Source: Actinomycetota bacterium (lineage in GTDB: Bacteria > Actinomycetota > Rubrobacteria > Rubrobacterales > Rubrobacteraceae). Taken from it: 34,798 nt of DNA. A program made the position numbers and the translations under genes. Position 1 is the first letter of the stretch; every line of letters begins with the position of its first letter. Location of the stretch: positions 1 through 34,798 of the forward strand of contig SIRX01000157.1 in the NCBI GenBank assembly GCA_004563715.1. Direction: 5' to 3'. Below the pieces are notes generated by a model. It searched no databases, was not told the DNA's origin, and saw nothing but the letters and a program-made list of their open reading frames with translations. Of this stretch, positions 15,579-23,226 are shown in pieces.

Positions 15579-15608
15579 ACGCCCCGGCCAACATATACGC
15601 CGGGGCGT
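15579..15608 (-). terminator. Terminator hairpin after the calcium-repeat protein gene
   Basis: A perfect 10-bp GC-rich inverted repeat (ACGCCCCGGC at 15579-15588, its complement at 15599-15608) with a 10-nt AT-rich loop lies 16 nt past the minus-strand stop. There is no U-tract on the minus strand; on the plus strand it is followed by GTTTGTTTGT. It insulates the chorismate mutase promoter. Confidence 0.7.
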
Positions 15609-15624
15609 CCGCCTGTTTGTTTGT

Positions 15625-16086
15625 CTACCTCCGGCTGACCTTTTCGCAGTTTTTCACCACGTCGAGCCTGTCCACGTAGGCGACGTCCTTGTCGCCGGGC
15701 CCGCAGTCCACTACGTCCCTTACGGCCGGGAAGTCCCGCACCTGGATGTTATCGTTGCCCCGGCCGCCGAACATTACGTCCTGGTCTTTGTCTGGGTGGT
15801 CGATCAGGAAGTCGTCACCGGGCCCGCCGTAGACCACGTCGGCCCCGTAGCCGCCCCCGATCTCGTCGTTGCCGGTTCCACCTCTGACCACGTCTTTACC
15901 ATCCAGGCCGTTGATCAGGTCATCCCCGCCCAGGCCCCGTATCTCCTCGGAGCCCGGCGTCCCCTCCAGAAAGTCGTCCGAGCTGGTGCCCAACATGACC
16001 CCCATCAGGGAGGCCCCGAAAGCCGTCCCCGCAACGAGCGCCACCAGGGCGGCCGCAACCCCCAGAACCATCGCCATTCGCCCCAT
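15625..16086 (-). CDS. Small secreted calcium-binding (RTX-type repeat) protein
   Basis: A 153-residue exported protein. Residues 1-25 form a signal peptide ending near GTAFGA. Residues 35-105 hold about five nonapeptide repeats of the GGxGxDxhx type (for example GGDDLINGL, GGTGNDEIGG, GGPGDDFLI), which bind calcium in a parallel beta-roll. A separate GGRGNDNIQV follows. The end carries VVDCGPGDKD and KNCEK, a pair of cysteines that probably form a disulfide; this closing pattern is common in actinobacterial repeat proteins. It is far shorter than RTX toxins and has no enzyme domain. ATG 16086 is chosen because AGGAG lies 8 nt upstream and it begins at the signal peptide. Confidence 0.8.
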   Translation of the reverse strand: MGRMAMVLGVAAALVALVAGTAFGASLMGVMLGTSSDDFLEGTPGSEEIRGLGGDDLINGLDGKDVVRGGTGNDEIGGGYGADVVYGGPGDDFLIDHPDKDQDVMFGGRGNDNIQVRDFPAVRDVVDCGPGDKDVAYVDRLDVVKNCEKVSRR

Positions 16087-16344
16087 CCTCCACGCTCCTC
16101 TCTCCCCTCCTTCTCCCGCGTCCGGCCTCCCCGGAAGCTGATAAGACCACGTTACGACACGCGTGTTACAAACGGGTGACGTTCGTGTGACATCTGGCAT
16201 ACCTTTTCGCAACGCTTTGATAACAACCGGGCGGTAGGACGGACGTCAGACGAGTCCCGGACGGGCTTCGTGTCGTTTGCAAGCGCATCCCGCGCGGGCT
16301 AGTCTATCGAGGCTGTTGTCTGTTAGGACTGGTAAGGAGACTTC
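16087..16344. promoter_or_regulatory. Divergent intergenic region between the calcium-repeat gene and hisC
   Basis: It contains a perfect 10-bp palindrome ACACGCGTGT (16157-16166) and a GTGAC direct repeat just to its right (about 16176-16190). Near the right side, TTGCAA (16277-16282), a 17-nt spacer and TAGTCT (16300-16305) form a possible hisC promoter. The GTG start at 16345 has AAGGAG upstream. The region may hold regulator sites for either gene, but no known binding motif is recognised. Confidence 0.4.
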
Positions 16345-17403
16345 GTGAAGTTCAGAGCCGAGCTGGAGCCGTTGAGCCCGTACAAGCCCCCGCGCGCGGC
16401 GGCGGAGGCGGAGGCGGACCGCGGCCCGGACGGCTACGTAAAGCTGACGATGAACGAGCTCTCTTTCGGACCGCTGCCGGAGGCCCAGGCCGCCCTGGCC
16501 GAAGCTCTGCCCCGCGCCAACCGCTATCCGGACCGCTACGCGGGCGCCCTGCGAGAGGAGATAGTCGCCGCCAACCCCGGCAGCGCGGTGGAGAACATCG
16601 TCGTCGGCAACGGCTCCAGCGAGGTGCTCTTGAACGTCCTGCAGCTGCTGGAGCGTCCGGGCGAGGTGGTCTTCCCGTGGCCCTCGTTCGGGCTCTACCG
16701 CTCCATCGCCCCGGTGTTGGGGATGCAGGCAAAAACGGTGCCGCTGACGGAGGGATACCGGATCAAGCCGGAGGCCATCCTCTCGGCCGTGACAGCAGAG
16801 ACCCGCGCCGTCGTCCTCTGCAACCCGAACAACCCGACCGGGACGCACCTGACGCTCGACGCTGTGCGAGAGTTCGCAGCAGAGCTTCCGGAGGACGTGC
16901 TCCTGATCCTGGACGAAGCCTACCAGGAGTTCGTCGCGGACCCGGCCTACCACGGCTCCCACGCCCTGGCGCTCGAACGGCCGAACGTGGTCGTCGCCCG
17001 CACCTTCTCCAAGGCGCACGGGCTCGCGGGCTTCCGGGTCGGTTACGCCCTGGCACCGCCGGAGGTCGCCGACTACGCCGAGCGGGTCCGGTTCCCGTTC
17101 TCCGTCAACCTGGCGGCCCAGGTGGCCGCGACCGCCTCGATGCGCGCCCGCGATAAGATAGCGGCCCGGGCGCAGTTCGTAGTGGCCGAGCGGGACCGGC
17201 TGCAAGAGGCGTTCCACGCGGCGGGCCTGGACTACGTCCCCTCGCAGGCCAACTTCATCATGGTCGGGGCCGGGCCGGAGGTCTTCGAGAGGGCCGGGGT
17301 GCTGGTGCGCGAGGGCGAGGCCCTCGGCTTCCCGCCGGGCTGGAGCCGGGTCACGGTCGGCAACACCGGGGAGAACGACCGGGTAATAGGTGCTCTGGGC
17401 TAG
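16345..17403 (+). CDS. hisC: HisC-like PLP aminotransferase (histidinol-phosphate or aromatic)
   Basis: A 352-residue class I/II aminotransferase. CNPNNPTG (159-166), LDEAYQEF (189-196), Lys223 (TFSKAHGLAG, Schiff base to PLP) and FRVGYA are all typical of HisC. The known reaction of the family is imidazole acetol phosphate to histidinol phosphate. However, the gene is only 3 nt before tyrA and beside chorismate mutase and DAHP synthase, so it may instead transaminate prephenate or phenylpyruvate, like the actinobacterial aromatic aminotransferase Pat. The sequence alone does not decide. The GTG start has AAGGAG 6 nt upstream. Confidence 0.85.
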   Translation: MKFRAELEPLSPYKPPRAAAEAEADRGPDGYVKLTMNELSFGPLPEAQAALAEALPRANRYPDRYAGALREEIVAANPGSAVENIVVGNGSSEVLLNVLQLLERPGEVVFPWPSFGLYRSIAPVLGMQAKTVPLTEGYRIKPEAILSAVTAETRAVVLCNPNNPTGTHLTLDAVREFAAELPEDVLLILDEAYQEFVADPAYHGSHALALERPNVVVARTFSKAHGLAGFRVGYALAPPEVADYAERVRFPFSVNLAAQVAATASMRARDKIAARAQFVVAERDRLQEAFHAAGLDYVPSQANFIMVGAGPEVFERAGVLVREGEALGFPPGWSRVTVGNTGENDRVIGALG

Positions 17404-17406
17404 GGT

Positions 17407-18456
17407 ATGGCGCGCACGCTAGGCATAGTGGGGGTCGGCCTGATCGGGGGCTCCTTCGGCCTCGCCGCCCGGAAGGCGGGTTGGGAGGTCATCGGCGTCG
17501 ACGCCCCGGAGGTGCTCGAGGAGGCCACGGACCTCGGCGCCATAGACCGCCCCTCCACGATAAAAGAGGTCCGGGAAGCCGACCTGATCCTGCTCGCCAC
17601 GCCCATCTCTAAGGTTCGGAGCCTCCTCTCGGAGCTCCCGCCCACAGACGCCCTCGTAACCGACGCGGCGAGCACCAAGAGCGCCATCGTGCGGGAGGCC
17701 GAGAGGCAGCGCCTCGGTCGCTTTGTCGGGGGGCACCCGATGGCCGGCAGCCAGCTCTCCGGCGTCGCCAACGCCCGGGCCGATCTCTTCCGCGGCGCCC
17801 GCTACTTCCTGACGCCTACCGATCGAACCGACCCGGAAGCCTATCGGGAAGTCTCCGCTTTCGTCCGAGAATTCGGGGCGAACCCGACGGCTGTGGACCC
17901 CGAGCAGCACGACCTGCTCATAGCCGCCCTCTCCCACCTGCCGCACCTCATGGCCGCAGCGCTTCTAAAGGTCGCTTCAGACATCTCCCCCGAGGCGCTC
18001 ACGTTCGCCGGACCCTCCTTCCGGGACCTGACGCGGGTGGGGGCCTCGAACCCCGGGCTGTGGTCCGACATCCTGGCCGAGAACGCCCCGGCCCTGGGCG
18101 AGGCGCTCGGGGCTTTCGCCGGGGCGATGGCCCAGCTGGGCAGCGAGATCTCCAACAAACAGAGCATCGAGCGGCGCTTCCGGGACGCCCGCGCGGCCTA
18201 CGACGCATTGGGTGGCATAGTCATCGAGGGCTCCGGCACCAATGTAGAGCTCGCCGTCCCCGTAGAGAACCGGCCCGGGGTCTTCGCCGAGGTAACGACC
18301 CTCATGGGCAAGAACAACATCAACATCCTCGACCTTTACGTGCGCCACTCCAACACCGAGCGGGCGGCTCTGGTGCTCACCCTCGAAGCCGAGGCGGCGT
18401 CCGCGGCCCAGGAGTTGCTGCGGGGGGCGGGCTTTCAGGCCGAGGTCCTGGGCTGA
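17407..18456 (+). CDS. tyrA: Prephenate dehydrogenase with C-terminal ACT domain
   Basis: A 349-residue NAD(P)-dependent enzyme oxidatively decarboxylating prephenate (or dehydrogenating arogenate) towards tyrosine. The Rossmann motif is GVGLIGGSFG (9-18). GGHPMAGS supplies the catalytic histidine, and ALSHLPHLMAAAL follows. Residues of about 275-349 form an ACT domain (ENRPGVFAEVTTLMGKNNIN), the usual site of tyrosine feedback. It starts 3 nt after hisC and is certainly co-transcribed with it. It meets the deaminase gene tail to tail with 13 nt between. Confidence 0.93.
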   Translation: MARTLGIVGVGLIGGSFGLAARKAGWEVIGVDAPEVLEEATDLGAIDRPSTIKEVREADLILLATPISKVRSLLSELPPTDALVTDAASTKSAIVREAERQRLGRFVGGHPMAGSQLSGVANARADLFRGARYFLTPTDRTDPEAYREVSAFVREFGANPTAVDPEQHDLLIAALSHLPHLMAAALLKVASDISPEALTFAGPSFRDLTRVGASNPGLWSDILAENAPALGEALGAFAGAMAQLGSEISNKQSIERRFRDARAAYDALGGIVIEGSGTNVELAVPVENRPGVFAEVTTLMGKNNINILDLYVRHSNTERAALVLTLEAEAASAAQELLRGAGFQAEVLG

Positions 18457-18469
18457 GCCCCGACTAACG

Positions 18470-18925
18470 CTATTTCGCCGCTCGCCGGGCCATCTCCGTA
18501 TACAGGTCGTCGCACTCGTCCTCCAACACGCCGCCGGTGACGCTGAAGCCCTCGAAAGAAGCGCGCGATGAGACCTCGCCGCAGCTCAGGTCTATCTGTG
18601 GGAGGCCGAGCTCCTTTATGGTTTGAACGGAGGTACCGTAGACCACGTGAGGGATGCCGGCCCAGAGGATCGCGCCCGAGCACATGGGGCAGGGCTCGGC
18701 GGTGGTGTACAGGACCAGGCGAGACACATCCACGTCCGGGCTCGACTCGAAAAGGCGCATTACGGCATCGGTCTCGCCGTGGAGCACGGGGTTCTTCTCA
18801 GCGTCGTTGAGCCCCTCGGCGAAGATCTCGCCGGTCTCCCGGTCCGCTATAACGCACCCGAACGGCGCCTCGGGGTTGCCCCTCGCGACCTCGATGGCGC
18901 GGCGCATGTGTTCTTCGTAAGCCAT
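18470..18925 (-). CDS. Cytidine/deoxycytidylate deaminase-fold nucleobase deaminase
   Basis: A 151-residue zinc deaminase of the CDA superfamily. The metal site is H49-G-E51 and PCPMC with Cys79 and Cys82. Length and the EPCPMCSGAILWAGIPHVVYG block suggest a guanine/isocytosine-type base deaminase rather than tRNA-specific TadA, but this is not settled. It starts 2 nt after the stop of the epimerase gene (TGATCATG), so the two are translationally close. The frame is open upstream, but ATG 18925 is the natural start. Confidence 0.82.
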   Translation of the reverse strand: MAYEEHMRRAIEVARGNPEAPFGCVIADRETGEIFAEGLNDAEKNPVLHGETDAVMRLFESSPDVDVSRLVLYTTAEPCPMCSGAILWAGIPHVVYGTSVQTIKELGLPQIDLSCGEVSSRASFEGFSVTGGVLEDECDDLYTEMARRAAK

Positions 18926-18927
18926 GA

Positions 18928-19842
18928 TCACCGGCCCAGCAGGTGCCGCAGCGCGCCCTCCAGCTCCGGGTGGCGGAACTCGTAGCCGGTCTCTTTGAGC
19001 TTTGCGGGCTCCATGCGTTGGCTCGCCAGGAGCAGGGCGTCGGCGACCTCGCCGAGCGCGAGGCGGGCGGCGGGAGCGGGCAGGGGAAAGAGCGTCGGAC
19101 GGTTGAGAACCTGGCCTAGAGTCTTCGTGTACTCCGCGTTGGCGAGCGGGTTGGGAGCGCCGACGTTCACCGGGCCCTCCACGCCCTCGTTCGTCAGGGC
19201 GTGGATCATGGCGCCGACCACGTCGTCGAGTGCAACCCAGCTCCACCACTGCCGGCCGCTCCCGATCTTCCCTCCCGCTCCCACCTTGAAGATGGGGAGC
19301 GTCTTCCCCAGCGCGCCGCCCCCAGTGGAGAGCACGACCCCGATCCGGGGGTGCACCACCCGGATGCCGGCCTCCCGCGCCGGGTCCGCCGCCGCCTCCC
19401 ACTGCCGGCACACCCGGACGAGGAAAGCGGCTCCCTCATCACCCTCGGGACCGGGCGCGCTCTCCTCCCGCAAGAGCTCGTTACCCCGATCGCCGTAGTA
19501 GCCGACGGCCGAGGCGCTGACCATCACCCGGGGCGGCGTCGGGAGGCTGGCGACGGACTCCGCCAAAAGGCGCGTCCCCTGTTGGCGGCTCTCCAGAATG
19601 CGGCGCTTTTTCTCCGCGGTCCAGCGCCCCTCGGCGATGCTCTCCCCGGCGAGGTGCACGACGGCGTCCATCCCTTCAAGGCGCGCAAGGTCCAACTGTC
19701 CGCGGGACGGATCCCACCGGATCACCCCCTCGGAGCTGGGCCTCGACCGGCTCAACGCCGTAACGTTGTGCCCCATGCCCCGCAGCTCCGCGCTCAACGC
19801 CGATCCCAACAACCCCGTAGCCCCGCTTACCAGGACGTTCAT
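18928..19842 (-). CDS. TIGR01777-family NAD-dependent epimerase/dehydratase-like protein
   Basis: A 304-residue extended short-chain dehydrogenase-like protein. It has the nucleotide loop SGATGLLGSAL (6-16), VVHLAGESIAEGRW (62-75), SASAVGYYG with the active-site tyrosine and GGGALGKTLPIFK. The C-terminal segment (LPAPAARLALGEVADALL to the end) is the DUF1731 region. These features define the YfcH/SulA-like family, whose reaction is not known. GGGAGGCG precedes the ATG. The gene is paired with a deaminase gene and divergent from a membrane protein gene. Confidence 0.88.
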   Translation of the reverse strand: MNVLVSGATGLLGSALSAELRGMGHNVTALSRSRPSSEGVIRWDPSRGQLDLARLEGMDAVVHLAGESIAEGRWTAEKKRRILESRQQGTRLLAESVASLPTPPRVMVSASAVGYYGDRGNELLREESAPGPEGDEGAAFLVRVCRQWEAAADPAREAGIRVVHPRIGVVLSTGGGALGKTLPIFKVGAGGKIGSGRQWWSWVALDDVVGAMIHALTNEGVEGPVNVGAPNPLANAEYTKTLGQVLNRPTLFPLPAPAARLALGEVADALLLASQRMEPAKLKETGYEFRHPELEGALRHLLGR

Positions 19843-19925
19843 AGTCGCCTCCCTGCCTTCGCTTAGCCAGCGTTGAACACATACTAACGTCCCGCCGCCG
19901 CAACCGGCGGTGTAAACTCACCCAG

Positions 19926-20435
19926 ATGCGCACCTACACTCACGCGCTCCTCACCCTGGCCACCGCCCGCCATCTGAACCTTTGCAGCCCCGTCTGGGCA
20001 ACCGCGGGCTCAATCTTGCCGGACCTGCCCGCGTCGCTGGGAGCGGCCTGGCTCTGGGCCCGGCGGGGCTTTTTCGATAGAGAGCAGTTCCGCCAGCAGG
20101 TTTGCGCGAAAAGCGCCTTCCGGGTCCCGGACACCGCGTTCCACTCAGCCGTGCCGGTCGCCGCGCTGGCCCTCTACGTCCTCTCCGGCGCCGGCGGGCA
20201 CAGCATGAACCGGCCTCTGACGGCCCTCCTGCTCGGTTGGGCCGGGCACGTGGCGGCCGACACGCTGACTCACGGCGAGGACGCGCGCCCGCCGCTCTGG
20301 CCGCTCTCCGGGTGGCGTTTCGGGAGCCCCGTTTCGTACTGGGAGGAGCGCCGCCGCGCCCGGCTGTTTACCCTCGGCGAGCACGCGGCCGTCCTGGCCG
20401 CCGCGTGTTACCTCCTCGCGGCTGCCGGACGCTAG
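19926..20435 (+). CDS. YdjM/DUF457-like membrane protein, putative metal-dependent hydrolase
   Basis: A 169-residue membrane protein. The N-terminal MRTYTHALLTLATAR with His6, the SILPDLP loop and the segment GHVAADTLTHGED..PLWPLS resemble the family annotated as metal-dependent hydrolases (YdjM/DUF457/DUF4184). His and Asp clusters sit at membrane edges. It has about four hydrophobic segments. There is no Shine-Dalgarno; TAAACT (19913-19918) lies 7 nt before the ATG. Its stop codon overlaps that of the SPFH gene on the other strand in a shared CTAG. Confidence 0.7.
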   Translation: MRTYTHALLTLATARHLNLCSPVWATAGSILPDLPASLGAAWLWARRGFFDREQFRQQVCAKSAFRVPDTAFHSAVPVAALALYVLSGAGGHSMNRPLTALLLGWAGHVAADTLTHGEDARPPLWPLSGWRFGSPVSYWEERRRARLFTLGEHAAVLAAACYLLAAAGR

Positions 20436-21406
20436 CGGGTCCGGCGGACGGGGTCCAGGTCCCGCCCGGGACGGTTGTCGTTCTCCGTATTGCCCTCGTT
20501 CGCCAGCCCCGCGCCGCCGGCCAGGGCGCCTACCGCCCCGGCGAGGTCCTGTATCTCGGAGGGGACGACAAAGAGCTTGCTGGCCGGGCCTCTAGCCATC
20601 TCGGGAAGCGCCTTCAGGTAGAGGTAGCGGAGGGACTCAGGGGAGAGGTCAGAGGTTTCGAGGCGCTCGAAGAGCCTGCCGGTCATCTCGATCTGGGCGG
20701 CCTGGACGTTGCGGTAGGCTTCGGCCTCGCCCTCGGCCCGCAGCACGGCGGCCCGCTGGTCGCCCTCAGCCTTCAGGATGGCGGACTCCTTCTCGCCCTC
20801 GGCCTTCAGGATGGCGGAGCGCTTATCGCCCTCGGCGGTCAGGATCGCGGCGCGGCGGGTGCGCTCGGCCTGCATCTGCTTCTCCATCGCCTGCTGGATG
20901 TCGCGGGGCGGGATGATCTCCTTCAGCTCCACCCGCGTGATGCGGATGCCCCACTTCTCCGTTACCTCGTCGAGGACCGAGCGGAGCTTGGAGTTGATCT
21001 CGTCGCGGGAGGTCAGGGTTTGGTCGAGCTGTAAATTGCCGATGACGTTGCGCAGGGTCGTCTGGGTGATCTGCTCCAGCGCCACGGTGAAGTTGGCGAC
21101 CTCGTACTCGGCGGCCCGGGCGTCCACGACCTGGTAGTAGACGACGGTGGAGATCTGCATCCCGACGTTGTCGTTGGTGATGACCGCCTGCGGCTGGAAC
21201 GAGACGACCTGCTCCCGGAGGTCGGTCTTGGGCAGCATCCGGTCCATTATGGGGACGACGAACGTCAGCCCACTCTCGGCGGTGCGGTGGTAGCGGCCGA
21301 AGCGCTGCACGATGGCGACCCGGTTCTGCGGGATGATCCGGATGCTCCGGGCCGCCACCAGGAACACGACGAACGCCAGGACCCCCAGGACGATCAAACC
21401 TTCCAC
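20432..21406 (-). CDS. SPFH/band 7 membrane scaffold protein (stomatin/QmcA-like)
   Basis: A 324-residue membrane-anchored protein. Residues 3-22 form an N-terminal membrane segment. The SPFH domain (about 20-200) has the usual IIPQNRVAIVQRFGRYHRT, TNDNVGMQIS and ELKEIIPPRDIQQAMEKQMQAER blocks. It is followed by a helical, coiled-coil region with three near-identical AILxAEGxxxS steps (about 188-228). These proteins form large rings that organise membrane microdomains and modulate proteases. The nfeD gene lies 2 nt upstream, the standard partner arrangement. Confidence 0.9.
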   Translation of the reverse strand: MEGLIVLGVLAFVVFLVAARSIRIIPQNRVAIVQRFGRYHRTAESGLTFVVPIMDRMLPKTDLREQVVSFQPQAVITNDNVGMQISTVVYYQVVDARAAEYEVANFTVALEQITQTTLRNVIGNLQLDQTLTSRDEINSKLRSVLDEVTEKWGIRITRVELKEIIPPRDIQQAMEKQMQAERTRRAAILTAEGDKRSAILKAEGEKESAILKAEGDQRAAVLRAEGEAEAYRNVQAAQIEMTGRLFERLETSDLSPESLRYLYLKALPEMARGPASKLFVVPSEIQDLAGAVGALAGGAGLANEGNTENDNRPGRDLDPVRRTR

Positions 21407-21408
21407 GA

Positions 21409-21873
21409 CTACTCTCCTTCCAGGTCTTCGAGGGGCTCCACGAGCGCCGTCAGGCCGTCGGTGTCCAGGACGCGCACCCGCGCCCCCGGCTCCAGCCGCC
21501 CGCCGGAGTACAGCGTGCGGGCCGTCCAGAACTCGCCGTTGCCGACCCGCACCATCCCGCTCTCTCCCGGTTCGATGGCGTTGGTTACGACCGCTTTTTT
21601 ACCCGTGACCTTGCCCGGCCCCTCGTAGGGCTCGCTACCGGAAAGCGCCAGCCGGTTGAGCAGCGCGGGCCGCAGCACGACCATGCTCGCCACCGAGGCC
21701 AAGATAAACCCGGCTATCTGCACGCCGACCCCGAAGCCCATGAGCGCCAGAACGAGCCCGACCACCGCCCCGAAAGCGAAGAACAGCAGGAAGAAGGAGA
21801 TGGTCAGCAACTCCCCGGCGAAAGCCACGGCGGCCACGATGGCCCAGAGAACAACGTACAGGTTTTCGATCAT
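21409..21873 (-). CDS. NfeD-like membrane protein
   Basis: A 154-residue NfeD family protein. The first 80 residues hold three to four membrane helices. The last 65 form a small OB-fold domain (GKVTGKKAVVTNAIEPGESGMVRVGNGEFW). NfeD proteins partner with SPFH proteins in the same operon. It is the short type without an N-terminal protease domain. AAGGAGG lies 9 nt before the ATG and an extended -10 is visible upstream. Confidence 0.88.
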   Translation of the reverse strand: MIENLYVVLWAIVAAVAFAGELLTISFFLLFFAFGAVVGLVLALMGFGVGVQIAGFILASVASMVVLRPALLNRLALSGSEPYEGPGKVTGKKAVVTNAIEPGESGMVRVGNGEFWTARTLYSGGRLEPGARVRVLDTDGLTALVEPLEDLEGE

Positions 21874-21896
21874 TCTCTTCGGCCTCCTTCAAAGAA

Positions 21897-21920
21897 TTTA
21901 TACCACTCCCACCGCGGTGG
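21897..21920 (-). promoter_or_regulatory. Promoter of nfeD-SPFH with an adjacent 12-bp palindrome
   Basis: On the minus strand TGG-TATAAA (21905-21897) is an extended -10. Immediately upstream a perfect palindrome CCACCGCGGTGG (21909-21920) occupies the spacer between -10 and the expected -35. Its position fits a repressor or activator site. Confidence 0.5.
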
Positions 21921-21983
21921 CGGCATATACTGCAAGGCTTCTCCCGGCACGCGTTTCTGTGGGTCGCCGCCGAGCCCGAGCCC

Positions 21984-22622
21984 TTACCGGCTGTGCCCGG
22001 TGGTGGTCCGGGGGAGCAGATAGCGCAGCACGAGGGCGGTGAGCTCCTCGACCAGGCGTCCGTCCGTCAGGTGTTCGGAGCGCTCCAGCACGGCGGCGTG
22101 CGTGGAGGCTTCGACCGTCCTGAAGACCAGGAACGCCGCCAACCCCGCGTCCTCGGGCGCGGTTTCGGCCCCGCGGCGCTCCAGAAACCCGCGCAGTCCC
22201 TTTTCTATCCGCGACTCGGCCTCCCGGACCACGTCGAAGTTTCCGTAGCGGGGCACCTGCTCGACGAACACCCGGTGCAGCTCCGGGGCTACGGCGTGCG
22301 CCCGGACCGCCGCCTCCACCAACGCGCGCACGGCTTTCGGCATGTCCACGTCTTCGAGCTCCTCGAACTTCTCGTCGAAGACGGCCATCATCTCCCCGAC
22401 GTGGCGCTCCATCAGCTCCGTCACCAACGAATCTTTGTTCGGAAAATACTGGTAGAGGGACCCCACGCTCACCCCAGCCACCTCCGCGATCCGGTTGGTG
22501 GTCGTTCCCTCGTAACCCTCGCGCACCAAAACACGAGCCGTGGCCTCCAGGAGCGTCTCGACCATCTCTCTGGAACGCTCCTGCTTGGGCTGTTTACGCG
22601 CCTTTGTCTGGATTCTTTTCAA
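21984..22622 (-). CDS. TetR-family transcriptional regulator
   Basis: A 212-residue regulator. A basic N-terminal arm (KARKQPKQERSRE) precedes the helix-turn-helix at about 22-66 (LLEATARVLVREGYEG, TTTNRIAEVAGVSVGSLYQYFPNKDSL). A ligand-binding, dimerising helical domain follows. The TTG at 22622 with GGAGAG 8 nt before is the best start; internal ATG 20 codons later would still keep the HTH. It is divergent from an SRPBCC protein gene, so regulation of that gene or itself is likely. The ligand is unknown. Confidence 0.9.
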   Translation of the reverse strand: MKRIQTKARKQPKQERSREMVETLLEATARVLVREGYEGTTTNRIAEVAGVSVGSLYQYFPNKDSLVTELMERHVGEMMAVFDEKFEELEDVDMPKAVRALVEAAVRAHAVAPELHRVFVEQVPRYGNFDVVREAESRIEKGLRGFLERRGAETAPEDAGLAAFLVFRTVEASTHAAVLERSEHLTDGRLVEELTALVLRYLLPRTTTGHSR

Positions 22623-22715
22623 CCGAAAAACTCTCCAACCAACGCGAGTACAAAACGCGACCCTCTGCTCGTACTATTAAAGCACGGTTACAAGGTCGCA
22701 AGGGGGTACGAGAAC

Positions 22716-23177
22716 GTGAAGGTTTCGGGGCCAATGATAGCGAGGATCTCCACCGACCTCGACGCGCCGGCCGGCCGGGTGTGGGCCTTGCTCCGGCGCA
22801 AGGAGACCCTGTTGTACGTGACACGGGGGCTCATGAGGTTCTCCGGCGCGGAGCGTTGGCCCGAGGAGTGGCGCGAGGACAAGGAGGCCGTGGGCCGTAT
22901 CTGGCTCTTCCACGTTATCCCGGGCTGGCGTCACCGGATACGGCTGGTCTCGGCCGCCGAGGAGCGGCACGAGCTGCGCACGGAGGAGCGTGGCGGCCCC
23001 GTCGAGGTGTGGAACCACCGGCTCCAGGTGACCCCTCTCTCATCGGGGCACAGCCGCTACACCGACGAGATAGAGATACGGGCCGGCGCGCTGACGCCGG
23101 TGGTGTGGGCCTTCGCCCACGTCTTCTACCGCTACCGGCAGGCCCGGTGGAGAGCCCTGGCGAAGGTGCTAGGCTGA
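22716..23177 (+). CDS. SRPBCC (START-like) family protein
   Basis: A 153-residue protein with the polyketide cyclase/dehydrase-like fold: ARISTDLDAPAGRVWALL at the start and RWRALAKVLG in the last helix. Such proteins form a hydrophobic ligand pocket. The enzyme role is unknown. GTG 22716 is chosen because AGGGGGT is 9 nt upstream; ATG 22734 is the alternative. It is divergent from the TetR gene, with 93 nt between them, which probably contains the shared control region (TACTAT at 22672-22677 is a weak -10). Confidence 0.75.
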   Translation: MKVSGPMIARISTDLDAPAGRVWALLRRKETLLYVTRGLMRFSGAERWPEEWREDKEAVGRIWLFHVIPGWRHRIRLVSAAEERHELRTEERGGPVEVWNHRLQVTPLSSGHSRYTDEIEIRAGALTPVVWAFAHVFYRYRQARWRALAKVLG

Positions 23178-23226
23178 GACACGTGCGCGTCCCAGATCAC
23201 AACTCGCCCACGAACGCGGGCTCTCC

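Noticed and set aside
15625-16086. Calcium-repeat protein as an RTX toxin
   Set aside because: It has only about five repeats, a Sec signal peptide, no toxin domain and no type I secretion genes nearby.
15920-16150. Glycine/arginine-rich frame over the calcium-repeat gene
   Set aside because: It is a frame shadow of the repeat-protein gene.
20742-20842. Short DNA repeats in the SPFH gene considered as a CRISPR or VNTR array
   Set aside because: The repeats are in frame, encode the coiled coil, and have no spacers.
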